Assembly: GCF_009739515.1 (NCBI RefSeq)
Contig: NZ_CP046535.1
Location: 1,984,001-2,048,000, forward strand
Length of the DNA stretch: 64,000 nucleotides
Direction of reading: 5' to 3'
DNA from: Sphingomonas profundi
GTDB lineage: Bacteria; Pseudomonadota; Alphaproteobacteria; Sphingomonadales; Sphingomonadaceae
The translations under genes were made by a program, and so were the position numbers. The notes beneath the pieces are model-generated. The model had not been told where the DNA came from and did not search any database. It saw nothing but the letters and a program-made list of their open reading frames with translations. Shown piece after piece: positions 1 through 9,039 of this stretch (the stretch's first letter is position 1; every line of letters starts with the position of its first letter).

Positions 1-1042
1 TCGGCATGGCGAGGCCCGCCGGGCCGGCCAGCTCGATCATCAGCTCCGTCATGCGCTGCTGCGATTCGGTGCCGCGCACCTTGAGGATGGAGGCGGCCGC
101 CCCCGCCCCGCCGCCATGCGCGTCGGCCGCGACGACACGCAGCTGCGTAAGCTCCAGCGCGCGCAGTTCGACCTCCACCTCGACCAGCTTGCGCCGGAAC
201 GCATCCGCTTCACGCGCGGAGAGGCGCCCGTCCGCCGCCATCGCCGTCGTGGTGGCGCGCAGGTGCCCCAGCCGCTCCTTCGACAGCCCGATGCGGGCGA
301 TGCCGGACCGCTCGCTGCCGAGCAGATGCTTGGCATAGTCCCAACCCCTGCCCTCTTCGCCGATGCGGTTCGCGACAGGCACGCGGACATCGTCGAAGAA
401 CACCTCGTTGGCGTCCCGCTCGCCGTCGATCGTCTCGATCGGGCGTACCGTCAGCCCGGGCGTCCTCATGTCGATGAGCAGAAAGGTGATGCCCTGCTGC
501 TTCCGGCCGGAGGCATCGGTGCGGACCAGGGCGAACATCCAGTCTGCATGCTGAGCCTGCGTGGTCCAGATCTTCTGGCCATTGATGACATACTCGTCGC
601 CGTCGCGGCCCGCCCGCGTCTTCAGCGATGCGAGGTCGGACCCCGCGCCGGGTTCGGAGAAGCCCTGGCACCACCAATCATCGAGGTTGGCGATACGCGG
701 CAGAAACTGCGCCTGCTGCTCCGGCGTGCCGAACCGGCAGACGATCGGGCCGATCATGTTGACGTTGAACGGCGATCCCTCCGGCGCATGGGCAAGCGCC
801 ATCTCCTCCTGGAAGATGTAGCGCTGGGCCGGCGTCCACGCCTGGCCACCATGCTCCACCGGCCACGCGGTGGTCGCCCAGCCGCGGCCGTTGAGGATGC
901 GCTGCCAGCGCACGATGTCGTTCTTCCCCAGATGGCGACGCTCGATCATCTTGCGCCTGAGGTCGTCGGGAAGGTTGTCGCGCAGAAAAGCGCGGACTTC
1001 CTCGCGGAACGCCAGTTCGTCGGGCGTGAAATTGAGGTCCAT
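1..1042 (-). CDS. Acyl-CoA dehydrogenase family protein (C-terminus beyond window edge)
   Basis: A cytosolic flavoprotein that would oxidise an acyl-CoA to its 2,3-enoyl form and pass electrons to ETF. About 347 residues are visible; the frame runs off base 1, so the end of this roughly 380-400 aa family is missing. The family signature is clear: WCQGFSEPGAGSDLAS followed by KIWTT, the FAD and substrate-binding middle domain. The ATG at 1042-1040 shares one base with the TGA of the upstream MmgE/PrpD gene, so the two are translationally coupled. The substrate cannot be read from the sequence. The frame lies opposite a plus-strand open frame that I regard as a shadow. Confidence 0.9.
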   Translation of the reverse strand, partial: MDLNFTPDELAFREEVRAFLRDNLPDDLRRKMIERRHLGKNDIVRWQRILNGRGWATTAWPVEHGGQAWTPAQRYIFQEEMALAHAPEGSPFNVNMIGPIVCRFGTPEQQAQFLPRIANLDDWWCQGFSEPGAGSDLASLKTRAGRDGDEYVINGQKIWTTQAQHADWMFALVRTDASGRKQQGITFLLIDMRTPGLTVRPIETIDGERDANEVFFDDVRVPVANRIGEEGRGWDYAKHLLGSERSGIARIGLSKERLGHLRATTTAMAADGRLSAREADAFRRKLVEVEVELRALELTQLRVVAADAHGGGAGAAASILKVRGTESQQRMTELMIELAGPAGLAMP

Positions 1043-2412
1043 CAGGCGCGCCCGGCAATGTGTGCGTCTGTGCCGGAGAGTCGCGACATCAGCGGCGTCA
1101 CGCTGTCGGCCTTTTCCAGATTAGCGAGCAGATCGGCAGACCACGCCTGCAGCCCGGCATCGATCATGCCGTCCGTGCAGGCGCGGTACTTCGCCAGCGT
1201 CTCCTCGCGGCTCAGCGGCAGCGCGGCATCGCCCTTCGCCTGCACCGCCTCCGCCCGGAAGGCGCGCCCGTCGCTCAGGCGGACGGTGACGATGTCCGCC
1301 TTGCCGAGCTGATCGTAGCCCCATTCGTCGTGGACGATCATGTTGGCCTTGCCACGGTGCCTGAGGATCTCGGGCGCGTGCAGCTTGGCGGCGGAGAAGG
1401 TGCGCGGATCCATCGGCTCGCCCGCGATCGTGGCGGCGACGACGTGCGGCAGGCTGAAGCGCGCCTCCTCGACATCCTTCGGATCGGGATATTTCATGAT
1501 CGTCGGGAAGGCGCGATTCACCTCGACTTCGACCCCGACGACGTCGTCCCCGGTAAAGCCATGCTCCGCCATCGTCCCTTTGAGGGAGTCGATGACCCGC
1601 TGGAGCATGTAGCAGCAAGGATATTTCTTCTGGCCGACCGCCATGACCCGCAGGTCGCCGCCGGTGCCGAGATCGAAGGCGATTTCGGGCTGGCCGGCGA
1701 GGGCATCGAAATAGCCCGCCTTGCCTTCGAGGATCGCCGGATTGCCGCCCAGGCCGCGCGCCGCCAGGCTTGCGGCCATGATGCCGTCGCGGGCGGCGAA
1801 ACCGGCCTCGACGACATGGGCGGCCGAGCCGGTCTGGCGCACCATGCCGCCGCCGACGGAGACCGAGAGGGTGACGGCGTCGCGGATCTGCTCCCGCGTC
1901 AGGCCCATCAGCTTGGCGGCGGCCGCCGCCATGCCGATCGTCCCGACATTGGCGCAGGACAGGAAGCCGCGCGCCGCCGCGCCGCCGTCCGAGCAGGTCA
2001 TGCCGGGCCGGGCCGCCACCTCAAAGCCGACGATCGCCGCTTTCAGCACCTGCCGCCCGCTCGCACCCAGCGCATCGCCCAGCGTGAGGACAGCGGGCAG
2101 CAGGCAGCACGTATACTGCGCCTCCGGCCACGCGACATCCTCAAGCTCGGTACAGTGGGAGGAGATGGCGTTGAGCATAGCCGCCTGTTCGGCGCTGGTT
2201 CTGAAGGCGAAGCCGACGACGTTGGCGCAGCCCGCGCCGCCGATCGCGCGGGCGTAATCCGCCATGTTGCGCGGCAGCTCCATCGCAGCGCCCAGGACGG
2301 TCGATCCGACCGAGCTGAGGATCAGATCCTTGGTTCGCTCGATCACCTCGGGGGCGAAATCGTCGAAGCGGGTCGCGTGGACATAGTCCGCGATCTGGTC
2401 GGAAAGTCTCAT
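1042..2412 (-). CDS. MmgE/PrpD family protein (2-methylcitrate dehydratase-like)
   Basis: A 456-residue protein of the MmgE/PrpD fold, whose characterised members include 2-methylcitrate dehydratase and related hydro-lyases or decarboxylases. The N-terminal MRLSDQIADYV, a helical region rich in Ala and Gly, and the KKYPCCYMLQR segment near residue 270 are typical. I chose the ATG at 2412; an in-frame start twelve codons upstream lacks a better site. The gene overlaps the acyl-CoA dehydrogenase by one base, so both probably act on the same acyl-CoA or organic-acid route. No propionate-pathway partner (prpB or prpC) is visible, so a role in propionate metabolism is not implied. Confidence 0.85.
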   Translation of the reverse strand: MRLSDQIADYVHATRFDDFAPEVIERTKDLILSSVGSTVLGAAMELPRNMADYARAIGGAGCANVVGFAFRTSAEQAAMLNAISSHCTELEDVAWPEAQYTCCLLPAVLTLGDALGASGRQVLKAAIVGFEVAARPGMTCSDGGAAARGFLSCANVGTIGMAAAAAKLMGLTREQIRDAVTLSVSVGGGMVRQTGSAAHVVEAGFAARDGIMAASLAARGLGGNPAILEGKAGYFDALAGQPEIAFDLGTGGDLRVMAVGQKKYPCCYMLQRVIDSLKGTMAEHGFTGDDVVGVEVEVNRAFPTIMKYPDPKDVEEARFSLPHVVAATIAGEPMDPRTFSAAKLHAPEILRHRGKANMIVHDEWGYDQLGKADIVTVRLSDGRAFRAEAVQAKGDAALPLSREETLAKYRACTDGMIDAGLQAWSADLLANLEKADSVTPLMSRLSGTDAHIAGRA

Positions 2413-2531
2413 GGCGGTACCGGAACGCCGGCGGCCGCACGGCTTCAACCGAATCAGGGCTTTCGCGGGAGCTTTTCGACAGGCCGATGTTTCGGGCGAG
2501 AAGCGGCGGGAACGCGCGAACCGACAGGCGA

Positions 2532-3116
2532 TCAGCCGCCGAGCGCCGCGACGATCTGATCGGTCGTTCGTACCCGGCTGATGCGCGGGGCGATCGAGGT
2601 CAGCACGTGATCGTGCTCGGCGGCGGTGAACGCCGAGACGGCGTCGCTCGCCAAGACCTGATCGTAACCGAGCGCATGCGCCTCGCGCATGGTCGTATCC
2701 ACCGCGATGTGGGTGGTGAGGCCGGCGATGACTATCGTGTCGATCCCGCGACGGCGCAGAACGGCGTCCAGACCCGTGCCCGGGAAGGATCCCCAGCCGA
2801 GCTTGTCGATGACGATGTCGCCGGGCTCCGGCCCGAGTATGGCCGGGATATCCCGATCCGCCGCGAACGTGCCGCTCCCGGCGAACGTGGCGTCCGCGAT
2901 CGGGGAAAGCTGCGGCACGGCATTGTCGGGATGGCCGACGCGAACCAGAATGACCAGCACGCCCGCGGCGCGGGCCGCACCGGCCAGCCGCACCGCATTG
3001 TCCAGCACCATCGGGCCGGAGAGGGGTGCTGTCGGCAGGGCGACCGTGAAGTCCTGAATGTCGACGATCAGCATGGCGGTGCGCGCCGGATCGAGCGTTA
3101 GAACGGGTTGGGTCAT
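2532..3116 (-). CDS. Isochorismatase-like hydrolase lacking the catalytic cysteine
   Basis: A 194-residue alpha/beta protein of the isochorismatase/cysteine hydrolase superfamily. Asp19 (IVDIQD) and Lys105 (IDKLGWGSF) match two members of the Asp-Lys-Cys triad. The third motif reads GLTTHIAVDTT, so alanine (about residue 138) sits where amidase members have cysteine. Enzymes of the isochorismatase type also lack this Cys, so the protein may be a hydrolase of an enol ether or an inactive homologue, and is probably not an amidase. A strong Shine-Dalgarno (AAGGAGAGG) precedes the ATG at 3116. It is separated from the PrpD gene by about 120 bases and is divergent from the crotonase-fold gene. Confidence 0.85.
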   Translation of the reverse strand: MTQPVLTLDPARTAMLIVDIQDFTVALPTAPLSGPMVLDNAVRLAGAARAAGVLVILVRVGHPDNAVPQLSPIADATFAGSGTFAADRDIPAILGPEPGDIVIDKLGWGSFPGTGLDAVLRRRGIDTIVIAGLTTHIAVDTTMREAHALGYDQVLASDAVSAFTAAEHDHVLTSIAPRISRVRTTDQIVAALGG

Positions 3117-3264
3117 GATCGGCCTCTCCTTCTCGTCCGCAACCCTACCGCCCCCGTCGGATCCGCCGAAGACGTGCGTAGCGGTTTCGCATCCTCGATT
3201 TAGCGTGCCCCGGGTGCAGCGCAGGCCCGGCCTCTGCTAGTTCGACGGGGGAGGAGCAACGCCC

Positions 3265-4035
3265 ATGTCCATCGATCTTGCCATCGCCGACGCCGTCGCC
3301 ACGGTGACGATCAACCGGCCGGAGAAGAAGAACGCCGTCACCCTCGAAATGCGCGAGCAACTGTGGACGGCGTTCGAGGGATTGTCGGAAAATGACGATG
3401 TCCGGGCGGTGGTGCTAACTGGCTCCGGCGGCTCCTTCTGCTCGGGCATGGACGTCGGCGAGATGGGTGGTGGCGGCCCTGCCCTGTCGATGATGAAGAT
3501 GCGGCGGCTCCACCGCATCGCGCGGTCGATCTACCAGCTGAAGAAGCCCGTCGTCGCGGCGGTGGACGGGGCATGCGTCGGTGCGGGATGGAGCTTCGCC
3601 CTGTGCTGCGACTTCGTGCTGGCATCCGATCGGGCGAAGTTCGCGCAGGTGTTCGGCAAGATCGGCTTCGCGCCCGATGCGGGTGCGGTGTGGCTGCTCA
3701 CCCGGCAGGTCGGAACCATGCGGGCCAAGGAGATCACCTATTCGGGCCGAACGGTCGGCGCCGAGGAGGCGCGGGCGCTTGGCCTGGTGATGGAGGTGCT
3801 GCCGGCCGGCGGCCTGCTCGCGCGCGCCCGCGCTCTCGCGGCCTCGCTCGCGGCGCAGGCGCCGCTCTCCCTCGCCATGGCCAAGCGGCAGTTCCAGCTG
3901 GTCGAAAGTCCCGCGCTCGATCCGTTTCTGGAGATGGAATATGCGATGCAGCCGCTGATGAGCCGCACTCAGGATCATCACGAGGGCGTGGCCGCCTTCC
4001 GCGAGAGGCGTGAGCCCATCTTCAAGGGCGCCTGA
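3265..4035 (+). CDS. Enoyl-CoA hydratase/isomerase (crotonase) family protein, probably not a hydratase
   Basis: A 256-residue crotonase-fold protein. The oxyanion-hole region (SFCSGMDVGEM) and the C-terminal trimerisation helices are present. Both glutamates that hydrate enoyl-CoA in true hydratases are absent: the GGG-x-EL position reads GAGWSFAL, and the PE position reads QVF. Instead there is Asp in GFAPDAGA, the position used by PaaG-type and dienoyl-CoA isomerases. An isomerase-like activity is therefore more likely than hydration (inference from family knowledge). A GGGGGAGGAG ribosome site lies just upstream of the ATG. The gene is a single plus-strand unit converging on the amidohydrolase gene. 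Confidence 0.88.
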   Translation: MSIDLAIADAVATVTINRPEKKNAVTLEMREQLWTAFEGLSENDDVRAVVLTGSGGSFCSGMDVGEMGGGGPALSMMKMRRLHRIARSIYQLKKPVVAAVDGACVGAGWSFALCCDFVLASDRAKFAQVFGKIGFAPDAGAVWLLTRQVGTMRAKEITYSGRTVGAEEARALGLVMEVLPAGGLLARARALAASLAAQAPLSLAMAKRQFQLVESPALDPFLEMEYAMQPLMSRTQDHHEGVAAFRERREPIFKGA

Positions 4036-4081
4036 ACCGCTCGCGCGACGGCCCGCGCGATCGATCAGCCTGCGCCCCACA

Positions 4082-5764
4082 TCAGCCGACGAAGTCCCGC
4101 AGCACCTTGCCGGGCATTTGTCGCGGAGCGATCGGGCCGGTGCCGTCCGCCAGCTTCACCCCGTTGACCCACACGCCATGGAGACCGCGCGCGTCCGTGC
4201 GCAGGCGCGTGGCGCCGCCGGGCAGGTCGAACAGCCTCTGTTTCGGACCGATGCCAACCGTGGCCGGATCGAACAGGACGAGGTCGGCCGCCATCCCCGG
4301 CTCCAGCGTTCCGCGATCGGCGATGCCGAACAGGTTCGCCTGCTGCCCGGACAGGCGGCGGGCAGCCTCCGCCAGCGACAGCACGGCCAGGTCGCGCACC
4401 CAGCGGCCCAGCAGGTGAAGGCCGTAGCCCGCCTCGCAGAGAAATGAGAGGTGCGCGCCTGCGTCCCCTAGCGAGATCTGGTTGTCGGGATCGGCGAGGA
4501 TGCGGCCGACCGACGGTACATCGTAGTTGGAGAACTCTGTTGCGAACAGGGTCTTGAGATCCTCTTCGAGACCAAGGTCGAGGAAATAGTCGAACGGGTG
4601 CTTGCCCGCCTCGCGCGCCAGTTCGCCGATCGCGCGATCCTCAAGCGATCGGTTCGCCGCGTCACCGGCCGTCGCGACGGTCAGCGTCTCCCAATTGCCG
4701 CGGAAGATGCGCATGCCGGGCGCGGTCTCGATCTCATGCTTCATCGCGGCGCGGAAAGCGGAGTCTTTCAGCACTTCGATATAGGCGTCGCGTCCGTCCG
4801 CCTCGATCGCGCGCTTCCACGCGTCATAGCCTTCGAAGGGGTAAGGGTTCTCAAGGCTGAAATCCATCGCCATGGGCATGCAGGAGCATTGCCCGTAGAG
4901 GCGGCGCCCCCGCTCCCGCGCATTGCGCAGCGCGGCGAGATCCTCGAACACCTTGTCGGGCGCCGCCGGATGGTGGCGCATCGCCGAGACCAGCACGGGC
5001 CGATCGGCGAGCGACGCCAGATGCTCGATCCAGGCGATGCTGGTCTTCGAGCCCTTCACCAGCATGAGCGTGCCCTTCTCCCTGGCGCCGACCGTTTTCA
5101 CGATCGCCTCGAACTCATCCGTCTCCGCCAGGCGCGAGGGCATGGGCACGCCGCCCCAACCGACATGCTGCTCGTGCGTCGAGCTTGAGAAGCCCAGCGC
5201 GCCGGCCTCCATCGCCTCGTCGACGAGGGCACACATCGCCCCGATCTCTTCCGCTGTCGCCGCCCGCTCCGTGGCGGCGGCGCCGAGCACGAAGGTGCGC
5301 AGCGCGGAATGACCGATGTAGACGGCGACGTTCGGCCCGACGCCCTTTGCCTCGACCATGTCGAGATATTCGGGAAAGGTGCGGAAGCCCCAGTCGATGC
5401 CCTGCTGCAGCGCCTCGATCGACATGCCCTCGACGCGGGTCAGATGACCCATCATGAGCTGCCGGTCCTCCGCCTTGCAGGGCGCGATCGTGAAGCCGCA
5501 ATTGCCCATGACGACGGTGGTCACGCCAAGCGCGGGCGATGGATCGCACAGCGGATCCCACGTGACCTGGGCGTCATAGTGGGTGTGGCTGTCGATGATG
5601 CCCGGCATCAGGGCGAGGCCGCCGGCCTGTACCTCCTCCGCGCCTTCGCCGATTACGCCGCCGACCTGCGCGATCCTGCCCGCGTCCACGGCGAGGTCGC
5701 CGGTGAACGGCCGACCGCCCTTGCCGTCCAGAATGAGGGCACCGCGGATCACCAGATCGTGCAC
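4082..5764 (-). CDS. D-aminoacylase/N-acyl-D-amino-acid deacylase family amidohydrolase
   Basis: A 560-residue metal-dependent hydrolase of the amidohydrolase-3 type. The N-terminal beta domain (VIRGALILDG) leads into the HTHYDAQVTWDP metal motif, then the GNCGFTIAPC segment characteristic of D-aminoacylases, and near the end DAGAHLSFLCEAGY with the metal/catalytic Asp. Family members deacylate N-acyl-D-amino acids; many remain uncharacterised. The start is taken as the GTG at 5764 because AGGAG lies eight bases upstream; an ATG at 5815 would add 17 unconvincing residues. It is followed at about 100 bases by the aldehyde dehydrogenase gene end, so it may be the first gene of its own unit. Confidence 0.87.
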   Translation of the reverse strand: MHDLVIRGALILDGKGGRPFTGDLAVDAGRIAQVGGVIGEGAEEVQAGGLALMPGIIDSHTHYDAQVTWDPLCDPSPALGVTTVVMGNCGFTIAPCKAEDRQLMMGHLTRVEGMSIEALQQGIDWGFRTFPEYLDMVEAKGVGPNVAVYIGHSALRTFVLGAAATERAATAEEIGAMCALVDEAMEAGALGFSSSTHEQHVGWGGVPMPSRLAETDEFEAIVKTVGAREKGTLMLVKGSKTSIAWIEHLASLADRPVLVSAMRHHPAAPDKVFEDLAALRNARERGRRLYGQCSCMPMAMDFSLENPYPFEGYDAWKRAIEADGRDAYIEVLKDSAFRAAMKHEIETAPGMRIFRGNWETLTVATAGDAANRSLEDRAIGELAREAGKHPFDYFLDLGLEEDLKTLFATEFSNYDVPSVGRILADPDNQISLGDAGAHLSFLCEAGYGLHLLGRWVRDLAVLSLAEAARRLSGQQANLFGIADRGTLEPGMAADLVLFDPATVGIGPKQRLFDLPGGATRLRTDARGLHGVWVNGVKLADGTGPIAPRQMPGKVLRDFVG

Positions 5765-5860
5765 GAGAGTATCTCCTTCAACGCGTGACAGACAGCGCGG
5801 CACGGTGGGGATCAACCACGGTATCGCCCGGCCCGCGATTGATCGGCGTCGCGAAATCGA

Positions 5861-7309
5861 TCAGGCGAGATAGACCATCTTCTGCTCCTGGAAGGATCGC
5901 AGGCCCTCGATCCCGCCCTCGCGGCCGATGCCGGACTGTTTGAAGCCGCCATAAGGCAGCGTGCGATCGATGATGACGCCGTTCTTGCCGACATTGCCGG
6001 TGCGCAGCCGCCGGCCCAGCCGCCAGACGGCATCGTCGTCATGGGTGAAGATGCTGGCGTAGAGGCCGTAGTCGCTGTCGTTGGCGATGGCGATGGCGTC
6101 TTCCTCGTCACGATAGGCGATCACGCTGACGACCGGGCCGAAGATCTCCTCGCGCGCGATCCGCATGCTGTTGTCGACGCCGTCGAACAGGGTCGGCGCG
6201 ACGAAGAAGCCGCGGGGCAGGTTCGCGGGGCGCCCGCCGCCGGTGACGAGGCGCGCGCCTTCCGCTCTGCCGATCGCGACGTAATCGAGCACGCGGTCAC
6301 GCTGCCGTTCGAGGGCTATGGGGCCTAGCTGCGTGGCGGGATCCTGCGGATCGCCGACACGCATCTGGCGGAGCGCCGCGGCGAATGCCTCGACGAAGGC
6401 GTCGCGACGGTGCGGCGGCACCAGAACACGGGTGAGTGCCGAACAGGCCTGCCCGCTCACCATCGTCGATCCGGGCACCAGGCGGCGGACCGCGTCCTCG
6501 ATGTCCATGTCGTCCAGGATGATCGCCGCAGATTTGCCGCCGAGTTCGAGCGCGACGCGGGCGAGCCGGTCGGCGCAGATCCGGGCGATGTGCCGTCCGA
6601 CGCCGGTGGAGCCGGTGAACGTCACCTTGTCCACGCGCGGATCGGCAATGAGGCGGTCGGACACGTCGTTGTCGGCGGGCAGCACGCTGACGACGCCTTC
6701 CGGAAGGCCGACTTCGTCGAGACATTCGGCGATCAGCAGCGCGTTGAGCGGCGTCGTGGGCGCGGGCTTCAGAATGATCGTGCAGCCGGCGGCGAGCGCG
6801 GGCGCCAGCTTCAGGATGGCGAGGTTGAGCGGAGCGTTCCACGGAACGACCGCCGCCACCACGCCCACTGGCTCCATCACGCCGTAGGCGGTTCCCTGGC
6901 GGCGATCGCGCTCCTCGATCTCCGGTAGAGTTTCCGCGAGGGTGGCATAGAAGTCGATCAGGGCAGGCGGACCCGCCACGGTCGCCGTGCTGACCGATAT
7001 CGGCGAGCCCATTTCGGTGGTGAGGGCGGCGGCGAACTCGCTCTGGCGGCGGCGCATGGCGTCACCCAGCAGGCGCAACCTGACCGCGCGCTCCGGCGGC
7101 GTCAGGCGTGGCCAGGGGCCATGATCGAACGCCGCCCGCGCCGCCGTCACCGCGCGGTCGACATCGGCGGGGGCGGCAGCCGCGACCTCCATAACGACGC
7201 TCTCGTCGGCCGGGTTGACGACCTTCAGGCGTCGGCCGGACGACGGCGTCACCCACGATCCCCCGATATAGAGATGGTCCGGGTGGGCGATCGTGAAGCC
7301 GCGGGTCAT
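5861..7309 (-). CDS. NAD(P)-dependent aldehyde dehydrogenase
   Basis: A 482-residue cytosolic enzyme that oxidises an aldehyde to the carboxylic acid. Family residues are all visible: Asn158 in VPWNAP, Lys181 in ILKPAP, the FTGSTGVGR nucleotide motif near 230, the general base Glu255 in LELGGKS, and the nucleophile Cys289 in SGQACS. The ATG overlaps the stop of the GMC oxidoreductase by four bases (ATGA). Together the pair would take an alcohol to the acid: the GMC enzyme makes the aldehyde and this enzyme removes it. The substrate is unknown. Confidence 0.93.
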   Translation of the reverse strand: MTRGFTIAHPDHLYIGGSWVTPSSGRRLKVVNPADESVVMEVAAAAPADVDRAVTAARAAFDHGPWPRLTPPERAVRLRLLGDAMRRRQSEFAAALTTEMGSPISVSTATVAGPPALIDFYATLAETLPEIEERDRRQGTAYGVMEPVGVVAAVVPWNAPLNLAILKLAPALAAGCTIILKPAPTTPLNALLIAECLDEVGLPEGVVSVLPADNDVSDRLIADPRVDKVTFTGSTGVGRHIARICADRLARVALELGGKSAAIILDDMDIEDAVRRLVPGSTMVSGQACSALTRVLVPPHRRDAFVEAFAAALRQMRVGDPQDPATQLGPIALERQRDRVLDYVAIGRAEGARLVTGGGRPANLPRGFFVAPTLFDGVDNSMRIAREEIFGPVVSVIAYRDEEDAIAIANDSDYGLYASIFTHDDDAVWRLGRRLRTGNVGKNGVIIDRTLPYGGFKQSGIGREGGIEGLRSFQEQKMVYLA

Positions 7310-8940
7310 GCGGCAAGCGCCTTCGCTGCGTCTTCAAGGATCATGGTTGCGCCCTTCTCGGCTATCATCACGACGGGGGCGTTGGTGTTGCCCGATACGA
7401 CGAACGGCATGATCGAGGCATCGACGACGCGCAGGCCCTCGACACCCCTGACCGCGAGACGCGGGTCGACGATCGCATCGGCGTCCGCGCCCATCCGGCA
7501 GGAACTCGCGAAATGGTGGCCGGCGCTCGCCTTACTGCGGACATGGGCCAGGATCGTCTCGTCATCGGCGTCGAGCGGCGGGTCGGCCCGGGCGATGTAC
7601 GGGGCCAAAGCCGGCTGGCGCATGATCCCGAAGAAGCGCCGGATCCCCTGAACGGTGAGTCGTCGATCCTCCGGGTGGGACAGATAGGCCGGATCGATCA
7701 GCGGCATCTCGCGCACGTCGGAGCCGGAGAGCCGCAGCGTGCCGCGACTCTCCGGCCGCAGCTGGTAGGCGGATGTCATGAAGCCGGAGTGACGCTCCAG
7801 CGCCGCGCCACTGGCATCGGTGCTGAACAGGAGGAAATAGCCCTGCATGTCGGGGCGTCCGCGCGCACCGTCGGCACGGTAGAACGCGCCCGCATAGCCT
7901 GCGGCGATCGTCAGCGGCCCCCTTCCGCGCACCAGATAGTCCGCGCCGCTGACCGCCTTGCCCCAGATCCCGCGCAGGCGATCGTTCATCGTGATCGGAC
8001 GCGCCGCCCGGTAGACGCTGCGGACGTTGAGATGATCCTGCAGGCCGACGCCGACGAGGCGGTCGATCAGCACGTGCAGGCCGTGGTCCGCCAGATGCGC
8101 GGCGGGACCGATGCCGGACAGCATCAGGAGTTGCGGAGAGGCGATCGCGCCGGCGGTGAGGATCACCTCGCGCCTGGCTGCCACCTCGATCTTCCGGCCG
8201 CCGCAAAGGAGCGTGACGCCGCTCGCCCGACGCCCGCTGAAGCGGATGCGTTCGGCGACCGTCCCGGTCAGTACCTGAAGATTGTCGCGCCGACGCGCCC
8301 TCTTCAGGAAAGCGGTCGCGGTGCTGCAGCGGCGCACGCCACGAACCGTCATCTGATAATAGCCGGCGCCCTCCTGCGCGGCACCGTTGAAATCGCGGGT
8401 TCGCGGCACGCCGGCCTGCGCGCAGGCGGCGATGAACGCGTCGCACATCTCATGCGTGTCGACGGGATCGCGCACCGCCAGCGGCCCGCCGGAGCCATGC
8501 CAGGTATCCGACCCATGCTGCTGGTCTTCGGAGCGACGGAAATACGGCAGTACGTCGGCATAGGACCAACCGACGCAACCCGCCGCCGCCCACTCGTTAT
8601 AATCTTCCGGCTGGCCCCGCACGTAGAGGAGGCCGTTGGTCGACGAACTGCCGCCGAGCACGCGCCCGCGCGGCACCGTCACGCTGCGACCGTCGAGGCC
8701 GGGTTGCGGCACCGTGCGGAACCGCCAGTCGAACCGGGGATCGCCGGTGACGCGACCATAGCCGAGCGGGATATGCAGCCACGGGTTGCGATCGGCACCG
8801 CCCGCCTCGACCATGATGACCGTGTGCCGGCCGTCGGCGGAGAGCCGGTCGGCCAGCACGCACCCCGCCGTGCCGCCGCCGACGATCACGAAATCCGCGA
8901 CCAGATTGTCAGCCACGCGGTCGGCCGCCGCTGAAGGCAA
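7306..8940 (-). CDS. GMC family FAD-dependent oxidoreductase (choline dehydrogenase/alcohol dehydrogenase-like)
   Basis: An enzyme of about 544 residues that oxidises an alcohol with FAD. It shows the Rossmann motif VIVGGGTAGCVLADRL near the N-terminus, the GMC signature around GRVLGGSSSTNGLLYVRG, a second GMC signature GAIASPQLLMLSGIGP, and the C-terminal active-site region GHHFASSCRMG with SGNTNAPVVMIAEK. The start is uncertain. A TTG at 8940 has AAAGG five bases upstream; a GTG at 8916 is an alternative without a clear ribosome site. It is translationally coupled to the downstream aldehyde dehydrogenase. About 100 bases separate it from the TonB receptor gene, so receptor, oxidase and dehydrogenase may form one uptake-and-oxidation unit. 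Confidence 0.88.
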   Translation of the reverse strand: MPSAAADRVADNLVADFVIVGGGTAGCVLADRLSADGRHTVIMVEAGGADRNPWLHIPLGYGRVTGDPRFDWRFRTVPQPGLDGRSVTVPRGRVLGGSSSTNGLLYVRGQPEDYNEWAAAGCVGWSYADVLPYFRRSEDQQHGSDTWHGSGGPLAVRDPVDTHEMCDAFIAACAQAGVPRTRDFNGAAQEGAGYYQMTVRGVRRCSTATAFLKRARRRDNLQVLTGTVAERIRFSGRRASGVTLLCGGRKIEVAARREVILTAGAIASPQLLMLSGIGPAAHLADHGLHVLIDRLVGVGLQDHLNVRSVYRAARPITMNDRLRGIWGKAVSGADYLVRGRGPLTIAAGYAGAFYRADGARGRPDMQGYFLLFSTDASGAALERHSGFMTSAYQLRPESRGTLRLSGSDVREMPLIDPAYLSHPEDRRLTVQGIRRFFGIMRQPALAPYIARADPPLDADDETILAHVRSKASAGHHFASSCRMGADADAIVDPRLAVRGVEGLRVVDASIMPFVVSGNTNAPVVMIAEKGATMILEDAAKALAA

Positions 8941-9039
8941 GTGCGCCTTTCGCTGGAGCGACGTCCGAGCGAACAGGACCCGAGGCTACCGGCGATACCG
9001 AAAGCCTCGTAGCCATGCGCTGATCGGCAACCGGCAGCA

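Noticed and set aside
1060..2559. Plus-strand open frame of about 500 codons opposite MmgE/PrpD
   Set aside because: Arg/Gly/Asp-rich translation without domains; the minus strand encodes a full-length MmgE/PrpD protein.
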